A stretch of 64,000 nucleotides of DNA from CAUJIW01 sp963205175 (GTDB taxonomy: Bacteria > Pseudomonadota > Alphaproteobacteria > Sphingomonadales > Sphingomonadaceae): assembly GCA_041060555.1 (NCBI GenBank), contig JBEUDS010000003.1; one strand, 5' to 3'. A program made the translations under genes and the position numbers. Below are positions 46,967-57,189 of this stretch, piece by piece; the stretch's first letter is position 1; every line of letters begins with the position of its first letter. A model generated the notes under the pieces. It ran no database searches. It saw only the letters and a program-made list of their open reading frames with translations, and was not told where the DNA came from.

Positions 46967-49447
46967 GTGACCACGCCCGCCACTTCCGACCCGACGCCGT
47001 TGCCCATCGATGCCGTGCTGCCCGCGCTGACGGCGGCACTCGCGGCGGGCACTCGCGCCGTACTGGTGGCGCCGCCGGGTGCCGGCAAGACGACCCGGGT
47101 GCCGCTGGTACTGATGCGGGCGGACTGGGCGGCGGCGGGCAAGATTCTGGTGCTGTCGCCGCGCCGGCTGGCGGCGCGCGCGGCGGCCACCCGGATGGCC
47201 GAGATATTGGGCGAAAATGTCGGTGATACCGTTGGTTATCGCGTCCGGCTGGAGTCGCGTGTGAGCGCGCGAACCCGCGTCGAGGTGGTCACCGAGGGCG
47301 TGTTTACCCGCCTGATCATGGATCAGCCGGAGCTGCCCGGCATCGCCGCCGTGCTGTTCGACGAGTTTCATGAACGTTCGCTCGACGCCGACCTCGGGCT
47401 GGCGCTGGCGCTGGAGACCCAGGCGGTGCTGCGGCCGGACCTGCGGCTGCTGCCGATGTCGGCGACGCTCGATGGCGCCCGGGTCGCCGCTCTGCTGGGC
47501 GACGCGCCGGTGATCCAGTCGCAGGGTCGCGCCTACCCCATCGACACCCGCTATCTCGGCCGCGACGCCGCCGTGCCCATCGAGGCTCAGGTGGCGGCGG
47601 CGGTGGTGCGCGCCGTCCGCGAGGAGCGCGGCAGCGTGCTGGTGTTCCTGCCCGGCGCCGCCGAGATCGGTCGCACCGCGGACCGGCTGCGCGAGGCGCG
47701 GCTGCCAGCGGAGGTCGAGGTGCATCCGCTGTTCGGCGCCATGGACCCGGCGGCGCAGCGGGCGGCGATCGCGCCGTCGCCGCCGGGGCGGCGCAAGGTG
47801 GTGCTGGCGACCTCGATCGCCGAGACGTCGCTGACCATTGATGGCGTGCGGCTGGTGATCGACTCCGGGCTGGCGCGCAAGCCGCGCTACGAGCCGGCCA
47901 CCGGCCTGACCCGGCTGGTCACCGAACGCGCCTCCCAGGCGGCGGTGGAGCAGCGGCGTGGCCGCGCCGGTCGTCTGGAGCCCGGCATCTGCTGGCGGCT
48001 GTGGGAGGAGGGCGAGACCCGGGGCCTGCCGCCGTTCGACCGGCCGGAAATCCTGGAGGCCGATCTGTCGGGTCTGGCGCTCGATCTGGCGCTGTGGGGC
48101 GCGGCGGACGCGCGCACGCTGGCCTGGCTCGATCCGCCGCCGGAAGGCGCCTACGCCGAGGCGCGGGCCCTGCTCGCCGAGCTGGACGCGGTCGATGCGG
48201 CCGGCCACGTCACTGCCCATGGCCGCGCCATCGCCCGGCTGCCGCTGGCGCCCCGGCTGGCGCACATGGTGGTGACGGCCGCCGCGCGCGGGCAGGGGCG
48301 TCTGGCGACGGAAGTCGCGGTGCTGCTCACCGAACAGGGGCTGGGCGGGCGTGACACCGACCTGCGCCATCGGCTGGAGCAATGGCGGCGCGATCGCGGC
48401 GGGCGGGCCCAGCAGGCCCGGCAGCTGGCGGCCCGCTGGGCGCGGCTGGTGGGTGCCGGCGATCAGCCCGCCGAGGCGGCGGACGCCGGCCCGGTGCTGG
48501 CGTTGGCCTACCCGGACCGGGTGGCGCTGGCGCGCTCCGGTGCGCGGGGCAGCTATGTGCTGGCCAATGGCCGGGCCGCCCAGCTCGATGTCGGCGATCC
48601 GCTGGCCAACGAGAGCTGTCTGGCGGTCGCCGAACTGACTGGCGCTGCCGAGCGCAGCCGCATCCTGCTGGCGGCGCCGCTGGAGGCCGGCGGCCTGGAG
48701 CAGCTGTTCCCCGGTCATGTCGTCGATGCCGTCGACGTGCGCTTCGATCCGGCGTTCGGCGTGCGTGCCCGCGAGGTGCGGCGGCTGGGGCAACTGGTGC
48801 TGGCGGAACGCCCGTGTCCCAGGCCGCCGGCCGAGGCGATGCGACGGGCCTGGCGGGAAGCACTGGAACGGCGCGGCGTCGGCCTGCTGCCGTGGAGCGA
48901 CGGGCAGGCGCGGCTGCGGGCGCGGGTCGGCTATCTGCGCGGCGTCGACGGCGATATCTGGCCCGACCTCAGCGACGCCGGCCTGCTGGCCGGCTTCGAC
49001 GACGGGCTGGGGCCGATGCTGGAGAGCAAGACCCGGCTGGCCGATGTCGGCGCCGACGACCTCGCCGGCGTACTCGACCTGCTGCTGCCGTGGGACATGC
49101 GCCGCCAGCTCGACGCCCTGGCGCCGGATCGGCTGGAGACCCCGGCTGGTCCGAGCCACGCCATCGACTATGCCGCCCCGGGCGGGCCGGCGATCGAGGT
49201 GCGGGTGCAGGAACTCTATGGCCTGAAGGCCCATCCGACGGTGGGCCGGCGGCAGATCCCGCTGACGCTGGTGCTGCTGTCGCCGGCGCACCGGCCGATC
49301 CAGACCACCAAGGACCTGCCGGGCTTCTGGGCCGGTTCGTGGGCGGCGGTGAAGGCGGAGATGAAAGGGCGCTATCCCAGGCATGTCTGGCCCGACGATC
49401 CCGCCGCCGCCCTGCCGACAACGCGCGCCAAGCCGCGCGGCGGCTAG
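46967..49447 (+). CDS. hrpB: ATP-dependent helicase HrpB
   Basis: An 826-residue DEAH-family helicase. Walker A is PPGAGKTTRVPL, Walker B is LFDEFHERSLDADL, motif III SATL is present, and the later motifs include VLATSIAETSLTIDG and QRRGRAGR. The C-terminal HrpB-specific domain follows. The family is widespread in bacteria; its role in RNA metabolism is poorly known. The GTG at 46967 is chosen from two weak candidates (TTG at 46910 is the other); the N-terminus is uncertain by about 20 residues. Confidence 0.9.
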   Translation: MTTPATSDPTPLPIDAVLPALTAALAAGTRAVLVAPPGAGKTTRVPLVLMRADWAAAGKILVLSPRRLAARAAATRMAEILGENVGDTVGYRVRLESRVSARTRVEVVTEGVFTRLIMDQPELPGIAAVLFDEFHERSLDADLGLALALETQAVLRPDLRLLPMSATLDGARVAALLGDAPVIQSQGRAYPIDTRYLGRDAAVPIEAQVAAAVVRAVREERGSVLVFLPGAAEIGRTADRLREARLPAEVEVHPLFGAMDPAAQRAAIAPSPPGRRKVVLATSIAETSLTIDGVRLVIDSGLARKPRYEPATGLTRLVTERASQAAVEQRRGRAGRLEPGICWRLWEEGETRGLPPFDRPEILEADLSGLALDLALWGAADARTLAWLDPPPEGAYAEARALLAELDAVDAAGHVTAHGRAIARLPLAPRLAHMVVTAAARGQGRLATEVAVLLTEQGLGGRDTDLRHRLEQWRRDRGGRAQQARQLAARWARLVGAGDQPAEAADAGPVLALAYPDRVALARSGARGSYVLANGRAAQLDVGDPLANESCLAVAELTGAAERSRILLAAPLEAGGLEQLFPGHVVDAVDVRFDPAFGVRAREVRRLGQLVLAERPCPRPPAEAMRRAWREALERRGVGLLPWSDGQARLRARVGYLRGVDGDIWPDLSDAGLLAGFDDGLGPMLESKTRLADVGADDLAGVLDLLLPWDMRRQLDALAPDRLETPAGPSHAIDYAAPGGPAIEVRVQELYGLKAHPTVGRRQIPLTLVLLSPAHRPIQTTKDLPGFWAGSWAAVKAEMKGRYPRHVWPDDPAAALPTTRAKPRGG

Positions 49448-49575
49448 GGCCCAAGCCGGCGCCGGGCCTTGCCATGCTTGCCTGCCGGCCGGTGCAGGTC
49501 ATGGACATTCCGGGGGCCGCCGCTAATGTCGCTCGGCATTCACGGTGATCGAGTGTGGCGGTGAGGAGAACGGTT

Positions 49576-50028
49576 GTGGCGTTGACGGTGGCGGCGTTCG
49601 TGGAGCGCGTGGGGACGGAACTGGGGGTGTCCGACTGGGTGGATGTCAGTCAGCAGCGCATCAACACTTTTGCCGATGTCAGCGAGGATCACCAGTACAT
49701 CCACGTCGACCTGGAGAAGGCCCGCGCGACGCCATTCGGTGGCACCATCGCCCACGGTCTGCTGACGCTGGCGTTCCTGCCGCACTTCAAGAACCAGATC
49801 GTGCCCGACATCGACGGCGTGACCATGGACATCAACTACGGCTACAACAAGATCCGCTTTCTCAGTCCTGTGAAGTCCGGCCAGCGGGTACGCGGCCGAT
49901 TCCTGCTCAAGTCGGCGGACACCAGCCGGGCGGGGCGGTTGACATCGACCTACGAGGTGACGGTGGAGATCGAGGACGAGGACAAGCCGGCGCTGATCGC
50001 CGAGTGGGTGATGATGCAGGTATTTTAA
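49576..50028 (+). CDS. MaoC-like (R)-specific enoyl-CoA hydratase, copy 1
   Basis: A 150-residue hot-dog-fold protein. The hydratase motif DHQYIHVD, then PFGGTIAHGLLTL, matches (R)-hydratases with the catalytic Asp and His. It hydrates trans-2-enoyl-CoA to (R)-3-hydroxyacyl-CoA. GAGGAGAA supports the GTG at 49576. A close paralogue begins 46 bp later. Both probably belong with the FadB-like and thiolase genes downstream. Confidence 0.85.
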   Translation: MALTVAAFVERVGTELGVSDWVDVSQQRINTFADVSEDHQYIHVDLEKARATPFGGTIAHGLLTLAFLPHFKNQIVPDIDGVTMDINYGYNKIRFLSPVKSGQRVRGRFLLKSADTSRAGRLTSTYEVTVEIEDEDKPALIAEWVMMQVF

Positions 50029-50073
50029 GTCTAAAGTATAGCGACTATAGGCTGCGCCTTGGGGAGGGCGACG

Positions 50074-50520
50074 ATGATGACGCTGGACGAATATGAGAAG
50101 CTGGTTGGCACGGAAATCGGTGTGTCCAGCTGGATCGCCGTCGATCAGGCGATGATCGATGCCTATGCCGACGTCATCGGCGACCATCAGTTCATCCATG
50201 TCGACCCGGAGAAAGCCCGCGCGACGCCGTTCGGCGGCACCATCGCGCACGGCCTGCTGACGCTGTCGCTGTTGCCGCAAATGGCCTACGAGGTGCTGCC
50301 CGTCGAGGAGGGCGCCCGGATGGGCGTGAACTACGGCTATGACCGGATTCGCTTCATCGCGCCGGTGAAATCAGGCAAGCGGGTGCGCGGCCGCTTCGTG
50401 CTGACGGGGTTTGATCGCCGGCCTGGCCAGGTGGTCAAGACCATGCGGGTGACGGTGGAGATCGAGGGCGAGGACAAGCCGGCGCTGGCGGCCGACTGGA
50501 TCGGCATGACCTTTCTTTGA
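50074..50520 (+). CDS. MaoC-like (R)-specific enoyl-CoA hydratase, copy 2
   Basis: A 148-residue protein clearly homologous to the gene just upstream: both contain ARATPFGGTIAHGLLTL, PVKSG, RVRGRF and VTVEIE-EDKPAL. The catalytic motif is DHQFIHVD. Divergence over the rest suggests an old duplication, not a recent one. It has GGGGAGG upstream of the ATG at 50074. It may differ in chain-length preference. The downstream terminator closes the pair. Confidence 0.87.
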   Translation: MMTLDEYEKLVGTEIGVSSWIAVDQAMIDAYADVIGDHQFIHVDPEKARATPFGGTIAHGLLTLSLLPQMAYEVLPVEEGARMGVNYGYDRIRFIAPVKSGKRVRGRFVLTGFDRRPGQVVKTMRVTVEIEGEDKPALAADWIGMTFL

Positions 50521-50521
50521 C

Positions 50522-50556
50522 GCCGCCGGTGCGAGCGGCGCCGGCGGCTTTCCTTT
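50522..50556 (+). terminator. Rho-independent terminator after the MaoC pair
   Basis: Stem GCCGCCGGTGC (50522-50532) pairs with GCGCCGGCGGC (50538-50548) with one G-U, a 5-base loop and a T-rich tail TTTCCTTT. It ends the MaoC pair and leaves only about 24 bp before the next start. Confidence 0.7.
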
Positions 50557-50580
50557 CAGATCGAACTTGGGAGACAATCA

Positions 50581-52674
<2,094 letters not shown>

Positions 52675-52694
52675 TCGAACGGCACGTCATCCCT

Positions 52695-53723
52695 TCAGGC
52701 GGGATCGTCGGTCCCGCCTGGAGGCGGGGGTGGCGCCGGCGGCAACAGCGGCGGTCCGGCCTCGGCGCGCAGGCCGGCCGCCCGCACCGGGTCGGCCGGG
52801 CCGCCGATGCCCTTCTCCAGCATCTCCGCCAGCGCCCGCTTGGCGCGCCGGTCGCCGGTGCGTCCCGGGGTGGGCGTGATGTCGACGGGCATCGTCATCG
52901 CCGGCGTCTTGCCGACGGCCGGGACATAGATGAAGGTTTTGCTGGGGCCAGGCGGAATGTCGCGCGCCGCTTCCTCCATCAGCTTGCGCGCCGCCGCGTC
53001 GTTGCGCGGCAGCAGCACGCCCTGGCGCAGAAAACTCGCCAGCGCATATTGCGCCCAGGCGGTGCCCCGGCCGGCCTGGCACTGGACGGTCGCCAGCACG
53101 CCGGAGCGGAAGCGGGCGGCGTCGATGGCGACACCGGTCTCGTCGGGGCCGGTGACGCGGCCGCCGGGCCCGAACACGAAGGTGGTGCGTGGCGCCGGCA
53201 GGGTTTCCCCGAAATCCCACGACTGCAGGTCGATCCTGGCCACAGCCAGTCCGTCGGGCGTTACCTGGCCGAGATTGTCGAGCGGAAAGACAAGCCGCAC
53301 CGTGCCCACCGGCAGGCCGTCGATGAAAGATGCAAGACGTCGGCCGGGCCAGGCGAACATGGTGCTCTCGATGGCGACCACGGAATCGACCAGCGCCGTC
53401 GCCCGGCCGAGCGCCAGCAGCGCGCCGATGCGCTCGCGATCTCGTCGGGCGGCGGCCTTTGCCACGGCCAACCGCAGCAATATCTGGGCCTTGGCAGCAA
53501 GCATCCGATCGTCTGGTGCCGTTTTCATCGCCGCCAGTGTCTGTTGCAGCACCGCTTCGACATCGGCGCTGGCAGCGGGAAAGCCGCGCGGCGGGAGGTC
53601 GTCCCAGTTGATGGCGACCCGGGCCACCGGCAGCAGCGGGCAGGGTGGTGGCGGCGTTGACGAGCAGGCCGCGAGCAGAAGCAGAACGGGCGCTAGCCCT
53701 AGAATGGCGCGCGATCTTGTCAT
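52695..53723 (-). CDS. Predicted lipoprotein of unknown function
   Basis: A 342-residue protein with a signal peptide and lipobox LLLLAAC (Cys20), so it is a likely lipoprotein. The mature part has helical repeats that are vaguely Sel1/TPR-like (residues 40-100), a beta-rich middle, and a Pro-rich C-terminus (last 20 residues). No family is recognised. It is encoded opposite to, and between, the FadB-like and thiolase genes. Confidence 0.65.
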   Translation of the reverse strand: MTRSRAILGLAPVLLLLAACSSTPPPPCPLLPVARVAINWDDLPPRGFPAASADVEAVLQQTLAAMKTAPDDRMLAAKAQILLRLAVAKAAARRDRERIGALLALGRATALVDSVVAIESTMFAWPGRRLASFIDGLPVGTVRLVFPLDNLGQVTPDGLAVARIDLQSWDFGETLPAPRTTFVFGPGGRVTGPDETGVAIDAARFRSGVLATVQCQAGRGTAWAQYALASFLRQGVLLPRNDAAARKLMEEAARDIPPGPSKTFIYVPAVGKTPAMTMPVDITPTPGRTGDRRAKRALAEMLEKGIGGPADPVRAAGLRAEAGPPLLPPAPPPPPGGTDDPA

Positions 53724-53870
53724 GGCAGTTGTACTATTTCACAGCCCCCTGAATCACCATGAGCCTTGCACAACCGGGCCGGCAAGTGAAGGGTGGGGGC
53801 ATGACGACGACCGGTTGAGCCGGCGGGATCGTCGTAATGTCGTCTATTGGATGCCTAGGGGAGATTTCAC

Positions 53871-55049
53871 ATGCGTGAGGCTGTCATTGTTTCCACCGCC
53901 CGGACGCCGATCGGCAAGGCCTATCGTGGCGCGTTCAACGCCACGCCGTCGCCGACGCTGGCCGGCCACGCCATCGCCGAGGCCGTCAAGCGGGCCGGCA
54001 TCGCCGGCGCCGAGGTCGACGATGTGGTGATGGGCGCGGCCATCCAGCAGGGCGTGCAGGGCGGCAACATCGCCCGGCTGGCGGCACTGCGCGCCGGCCT
54101 GCCGGTCACGGTCTCCGGCATGTCGCTCGACCGTCAGTGCGCCTCGGGCCTGATGGCCATTGCCACCGCCGCCAAGCAGATCATCGTCGACGGCATGCAG
54201 ATCACCGTCGGCGGCGGCGTCGAGTCCATCTCGATGGTGCAGACCGACCGTATGTTCCGCGAGGGCGATCCTGAGCTGGTGGGCATGCACAAGGACGTCT
54301 ACATGGCGATGATCGACACCGCGGAGGTGGTCGCCAAGCGCTACAACATCAGCCGCGACGTGCAGGACGCCTATGCCCTGCAGAGCCAGCAGCGCACCGC
54401 CGCGGCCCAGGCCGCCGGCCGGTTCGACGCCGAGATCGTGCCGCTGGCCTCGAAGATGGCCGTGGTCGACAAGGAGACCAAGGCGGTCAGCTTCAAGGAC
54501 GTGACGCTGGCCAGGGACGAGGGCAACCGGCCGGACACCGCGCTGGAAGGGTTGCAGGCGTTGCAGCCGGTGCGGGGCCCGGGTTTCGCGGTCACCGCCG
54601 GCAATGCCAGCCAGCTGTCGGATGGCGCCTCGGCCTGCGTGCTGATGGAGGCCAAGGAAGCCGAGAAGCGCGGCCTGGCGCCGCTGGGCATCTACCGCGG
54701 CATCGCGGTGGCGGGCCTGGAGCCGGACGAGATGGGCATCGGCCCGGTCTATGCCATCCCCAAACTGCTGAAGCAGCATGGCCTGAAGATCGACGACATC
54801 GGCCTGTGGGAACTCAACGAAGCGTTCGCCGTGCAGGTGCTCTACTGCCGCGACAAGCTGGGCATTCCCAATGACCGGCTCAACGTCGACGGCGGCGCCA
54901 TCTCGGTGGGCCATCCCTACGGCATGTCCGGCGCGCGCCTGACCGGCCATGCGCTGATCGAGGGCAAGCGCCGGGGCGCCAAGTATGTGGTTGTCACCAT
55001 GTGCGTCGGTGGCGGCATGGGCGCGGCGGGCCTGTTCGAGGTCGCCTGA
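53871..55049 (+). CDS. Acetyl-CoA acyltransferase / acetyl-CoA C-acetyltransferase (thiolase)
   Basis: A 392-residue thiolase. The nucleophilic cysteine is in SLDRQCASGL. The histidine is in GGAISVGHPYGMSGARLTGH, and the second cysteine is in CVGGGMGAAGLFEV. It either cleaves 3-ketoacyl-CoA with CoA or condenses two acetyl-CoA; sequence does not decide. GGGGAGATTTCAC precedes the ATG. It completes the hydratase, dehydrogenase and thiolase set, although separated by the lipoprotein on the other strand. Confidence 0.94.
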   Translation: MREAVIVSTARTPIGKAYRGAFNATPSPTLAGHAIAEAVKRAGIAGAEVDDVVMGAAIQQGVQGGNIARLAALRAGLPVTVSGMSLDRQCASGLMAIATAAKQIIVDGMQITVGGGVESISMVQTDRMFREGDPELVGMHKDVYMAMIDTAEVVAKRYNISRDVQDAYALQSQQRTAAAQAAGRFDAEIVPLASKMAVVDKETKAVSFKDVTLARDEGNRPDTALEGLQALQPVRGPGFAVTAGNASQLSDGASACVLMEAKEAEKRGLAPLGIYRGIAVAGLEPDEMGIGPVYAIPKLLKQHGLKIDDIGLWELNEAFAVQVLYCRDKLGIPNDRLNVDGGAISVGHPYGMSGARLTGHALIEGKRRGAKYVVVTMCVGGGMGAAGLFEVA

Positions 55050-55080
55050 CGGCGGTCACGCCTGCCGGCGGCTATCCTGA

Positions 55081-55106
55081 CGGCGCCCCTCGCATGGGGG
55101 GCGCCG
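55081..55106. terminator. Hairpin after the thiolase, no T run
   Basis: CGGCGCCCC (55081-55089) pairs perfectly with GGGGCGCCG (55098-55106), loop 8 bases. It lies 31 bp after the thiolase stop. The T run of a classical terminator is missing. Confidence 0.45.
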
Positions 55107-55242
55107 CTCGCTATTCAGGGGGGAGGGCTGGCCATGACCCTGCCACTTTGGTCTGATGCCCTTCACGGCTTGTTCATGACACCTATATGAAGACTGGATG
55201 TCACCAGACCCCGTGAACGGGGCAGTTGCGGGAGTGAGTAGC

Positions 55243-55557
55243 ATGACCTCGATGGCGAAGCGTCTGGCCTATACCGTGGGTACCGAGGGTGGCGGGCGCC
55301 TGTCCTGCGCGTTCCCGCTCGATCCGCGCACCCGGTCGCCCGAGCAGGTGGGCGAGGTTGCTGTCGCGCTGGTCGAGACGCTCGACCACGAGGCGCGCGT
55401 CAGCGGGCTTGCCAATGGCGACATGTTGCAGGCGCTGGCGATCGCGCTGGCGCTGCGGGTCGGCATGATGGAAGGCGACACCGATGAGAACACCGAACTG
55501 GCCGACGCGCTGGTTCAGGAGGCCCTGGCGGCGGTACGGGCGCGGGCGCGCGGCTGA
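55243..55557 (+). CDS. Small protein of unknown function
   Basis: A 104-residue acidic protein with a long helical C-terminal half (VGEVAVALVETLDHEARVSGLANGDMLQALAIALALRVGMMEGD). GGGAGTGAG lies just before the ATG at 55243. There is no signal peptide or membrane segment. I do not recognise it. It is separated from the thiolase by a terminator-like hairpin and from the next gene by about 200 bp. Confidence 0.6.
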   Translation: MTSMAKRLAYTVGTEGGGRLSCAFPLDPRTRSPEQVGEVAVALVETLDHEARVSGLANGDMLQALAIALALRVGMMEGDTDENTELADALVQEALAAVRARARG

Positions 55558-55762
55558 CCCGATCCGTCCGGGCCCCGTGATCTCATGGGCGCACATCCCT
55601 TGACCCGAGGCGCGTTGGCGCGCATTTGAGTGGCACGGGCGCGGCGGGGCGCCCCTGCTCGCAAAAGGCGATGCCGCCCGACCAAGCCTGCCTGGCAGAC
55701 TGGACACCCTTCCGTTGATGGATCGCACTGGCGAGCGACGATCCGTGATCGACGGAGGTTTT

Positions 55763-56326
55763 ATGTCGCTCACCGACCCGATGGTTTCCCGACGTCTCGA
55801 CGCCTTGCGCGCCGAGGCTACCCTGTTGCTCAAGCTGCTCACCGGCGCCGAAGCGGCCCGGGCCCGCCATGCGGCGGCCCGGCTGCGCAAGCTGCCGGCA
55901 CTGGGCGCGCTGGGCATCGACGCGGTGCTGGCTCGCGCCGCCGGCTTCCAGCACAAACATGCCCTGCAGGTGGTGGCCGTCGAGCACGGCCAGGCAAGCT
56001 GGGCGGCGCTCAAGGCCGCCATCGAGGCCGGCCGTGCCGAGGCGGTGCCGGCGCTCGACCTGGAGCCGTTCATCGGCGCCGGCGGGTCGGCGTTCCTCAA
56101 TCGCTGGTTTGCCCGTGTGGACGAGGCCGAGGCGTGGTTGGCGCGCGAGGGCGGCTATCTGCTGCCTTATCGTCGGCAGTGCGTGCTGATGGAAGCCGAT
56201 GCGGTGGCCGCACTGGGGTTCGACCCGGCCGACCCGGACTGGGCGGCCATGGGCTGGAACTGGGTCCGGCCGCTCGATGTCGCCGCGCGCGACCGGCTGG
56301 CCCGGCGCTGGGCGGTGCCCGGCTGA
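55763..56326 (+). CDS. Protein of unknown function with helical repeat-like N-terminus
   Basis: A 187-residue protein. Residues about 20-90 hold helices with ARHAAARLRKLPALGALG then FQHKHALQVVAVEHGQASWAALKAAIEAG. The second part resembles the helical motif placed before glyoxalase or ankyrin modules in some bacterial proteins; this is a weak likeness. The C-terminus has a tryptophan-rich segment (WAAMGWNWVRP). GGAGG precedes the ATG at 55763. The 205 bp upstream show no other gene. No known family is claimed. Confidence 0.6.
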   Translation: MSLTDPMVSRRLDALRAEATLLLKLLTGAEAARARHAAARLRKLPALGALGIDAVLARAAGFQHKHALQVVAVEHGQASWAALKAAIEAGRAEAVPALDLEPFIGAGGSAFLNRWFARVDEAEAWLAREGGYLLPYRRQCVLMEADAVAALGFDPADPDWAAMGWNWVRPLDVAARDRLARRWAVPG

Positions 56327-56371
56327 GCGCTGCTGCCGGGCTGACCGTTGTGGCGGCCCCGGGCGGAGGCT

Positions 56372-56860
56372 TCAGATCACGGCGTTGACGCTGATCGGGG
56401 CGGCGACCGGCGTCCGGCCGACGGGTGCCACGGTTGCGTTGGCGCCATAGGTGGGGGCGGGGCGCTTGCCCTTGCTTGCTTCCGCCGCGATGGCGCCGAG
56501 AATGCCCTCGCTGACGGATTTCAGCCGCAGCACGATGCGGCCGTTGAGCATCACCAGCTCCTGGAACCCGGCCAGCGCCTCGCTCAGGGCACGGCGCAAC
56601 GAGGTGTCCGACGCCTTCAGTCCGGCACCATCGGCCTTCAGGGCTGCCAGCCCCTTGGCGAGCTGGGCTGACAATCGGCCTTTTTCTTCCAGCAGCGGCT
56701 GGATGGCGGCGGGGCGTTCGGTCTCCAGCAGCCGGTTCTCGGTCTCCACCAGCAGCGTCAGGCGCTGTACGATCTGGAGCAGCTCCGTAAGACGTTCATC
56801 GACGCTGACCGCCGGACCGGCCTCCGGCGTCATGCCTTGAGCCATCAGCAACGGATTCAT
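56372..56860 (-). CDS. flgN: FlgN-like flagellar chaperone
   Basis: A 162-residue helical protein (VDERLTELLQIVQRLTLLVETENRLLETERPAAIQPLLEEKGRLSAQLA) that matches the FlgN fold. FlgN guards the hook-filament junction proteins FlgK and FlgL before export. The assignment rests on this helical pattern and its place right after flgJ, with which it overlaps as ATGA. Sequence similarity is modest. A Pro/Ala tail follows. Confidence 0.75.
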   Translation of the reverse strand: MNPLLMAQGMTPEAGPAVSVDERLTELLQIVQRLTLLVETENRLLETERPAAIQPLLEEKGRLSAQLAKGLAALKADGAGLKASDTSLRRALSEALAGFQELVMLNGRIVLRLKSVSEGILGAIAAEASKGKRPAPTYGANATVAPVGRTPVAAPISVNAVI

Positions 56861-57189
56861 GGCTGACCTCCCTGCAAGCGGATCAGTTCATCCATCAGGG
56901 CCGGCATCAGGCCGATGCCGCCGCGTTTGGAAATCTCCTGGCCGATTTTCTCGCCCATCATGCTGCGGTAGACCTGCTCGGCGCTGCCGCCGCCGGTGAT
57001 CGGGTCGGTTGGCACGGTGGACATCATGATGTTGGTGAGTTCGCCGATCAGCACGGCCTCGAACTCACGCATCGTCTCGACCGAGCGGGGGTCGACCCTG
57101 GGTGCCTGGCCCTGCTCGGCGGTGGCGAGCGGCCGGGCGCCGACCATGGCGATCGGGGTGGCGGGCAGGGCGGATGTCGTGGGGGTCAT
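56857..57189 (-). CDS. flgJ: Flagellar rod-binding protein FlgJ (N-terminal type)
   Basis: A 110-residue protein with the FlgJ rod-binding domain (REFEAVLIGELTNIMMSTVPTDP, then GGGSAEQVYRSMMGEKIGQEISKRGGIGLM). It lacks the C-terminal muramidase domain, as in many alphaproteobacteria, where a separate enzyme cuts the peptidoglycan. Its start overlaps the flgI stop by one base and its stop overlaps the flgN start. It assembles the rod in the periplasm. Confidence 0.9.
   Translation of the reverse strand: MTPTTSALPATPIAMVGARPLATAEQGQAPRVDPRSVETMREFEAVLIGELTNIMMSTVPTDPITGGGSAEQVYRSMMGEKIGQEISKRGGIGLMPALMDELIRLQGGQP

Noticed and set aside
46886..49384. A very long open frame (about 830 codons) on the minus strand opposite hrpB
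   Set aside because: It is the shadow of a high-GC gene: low-complexity Arg/Gln/His/Pro composition, no family motif, and the plus-strand HrpB carries all helicase motifs.
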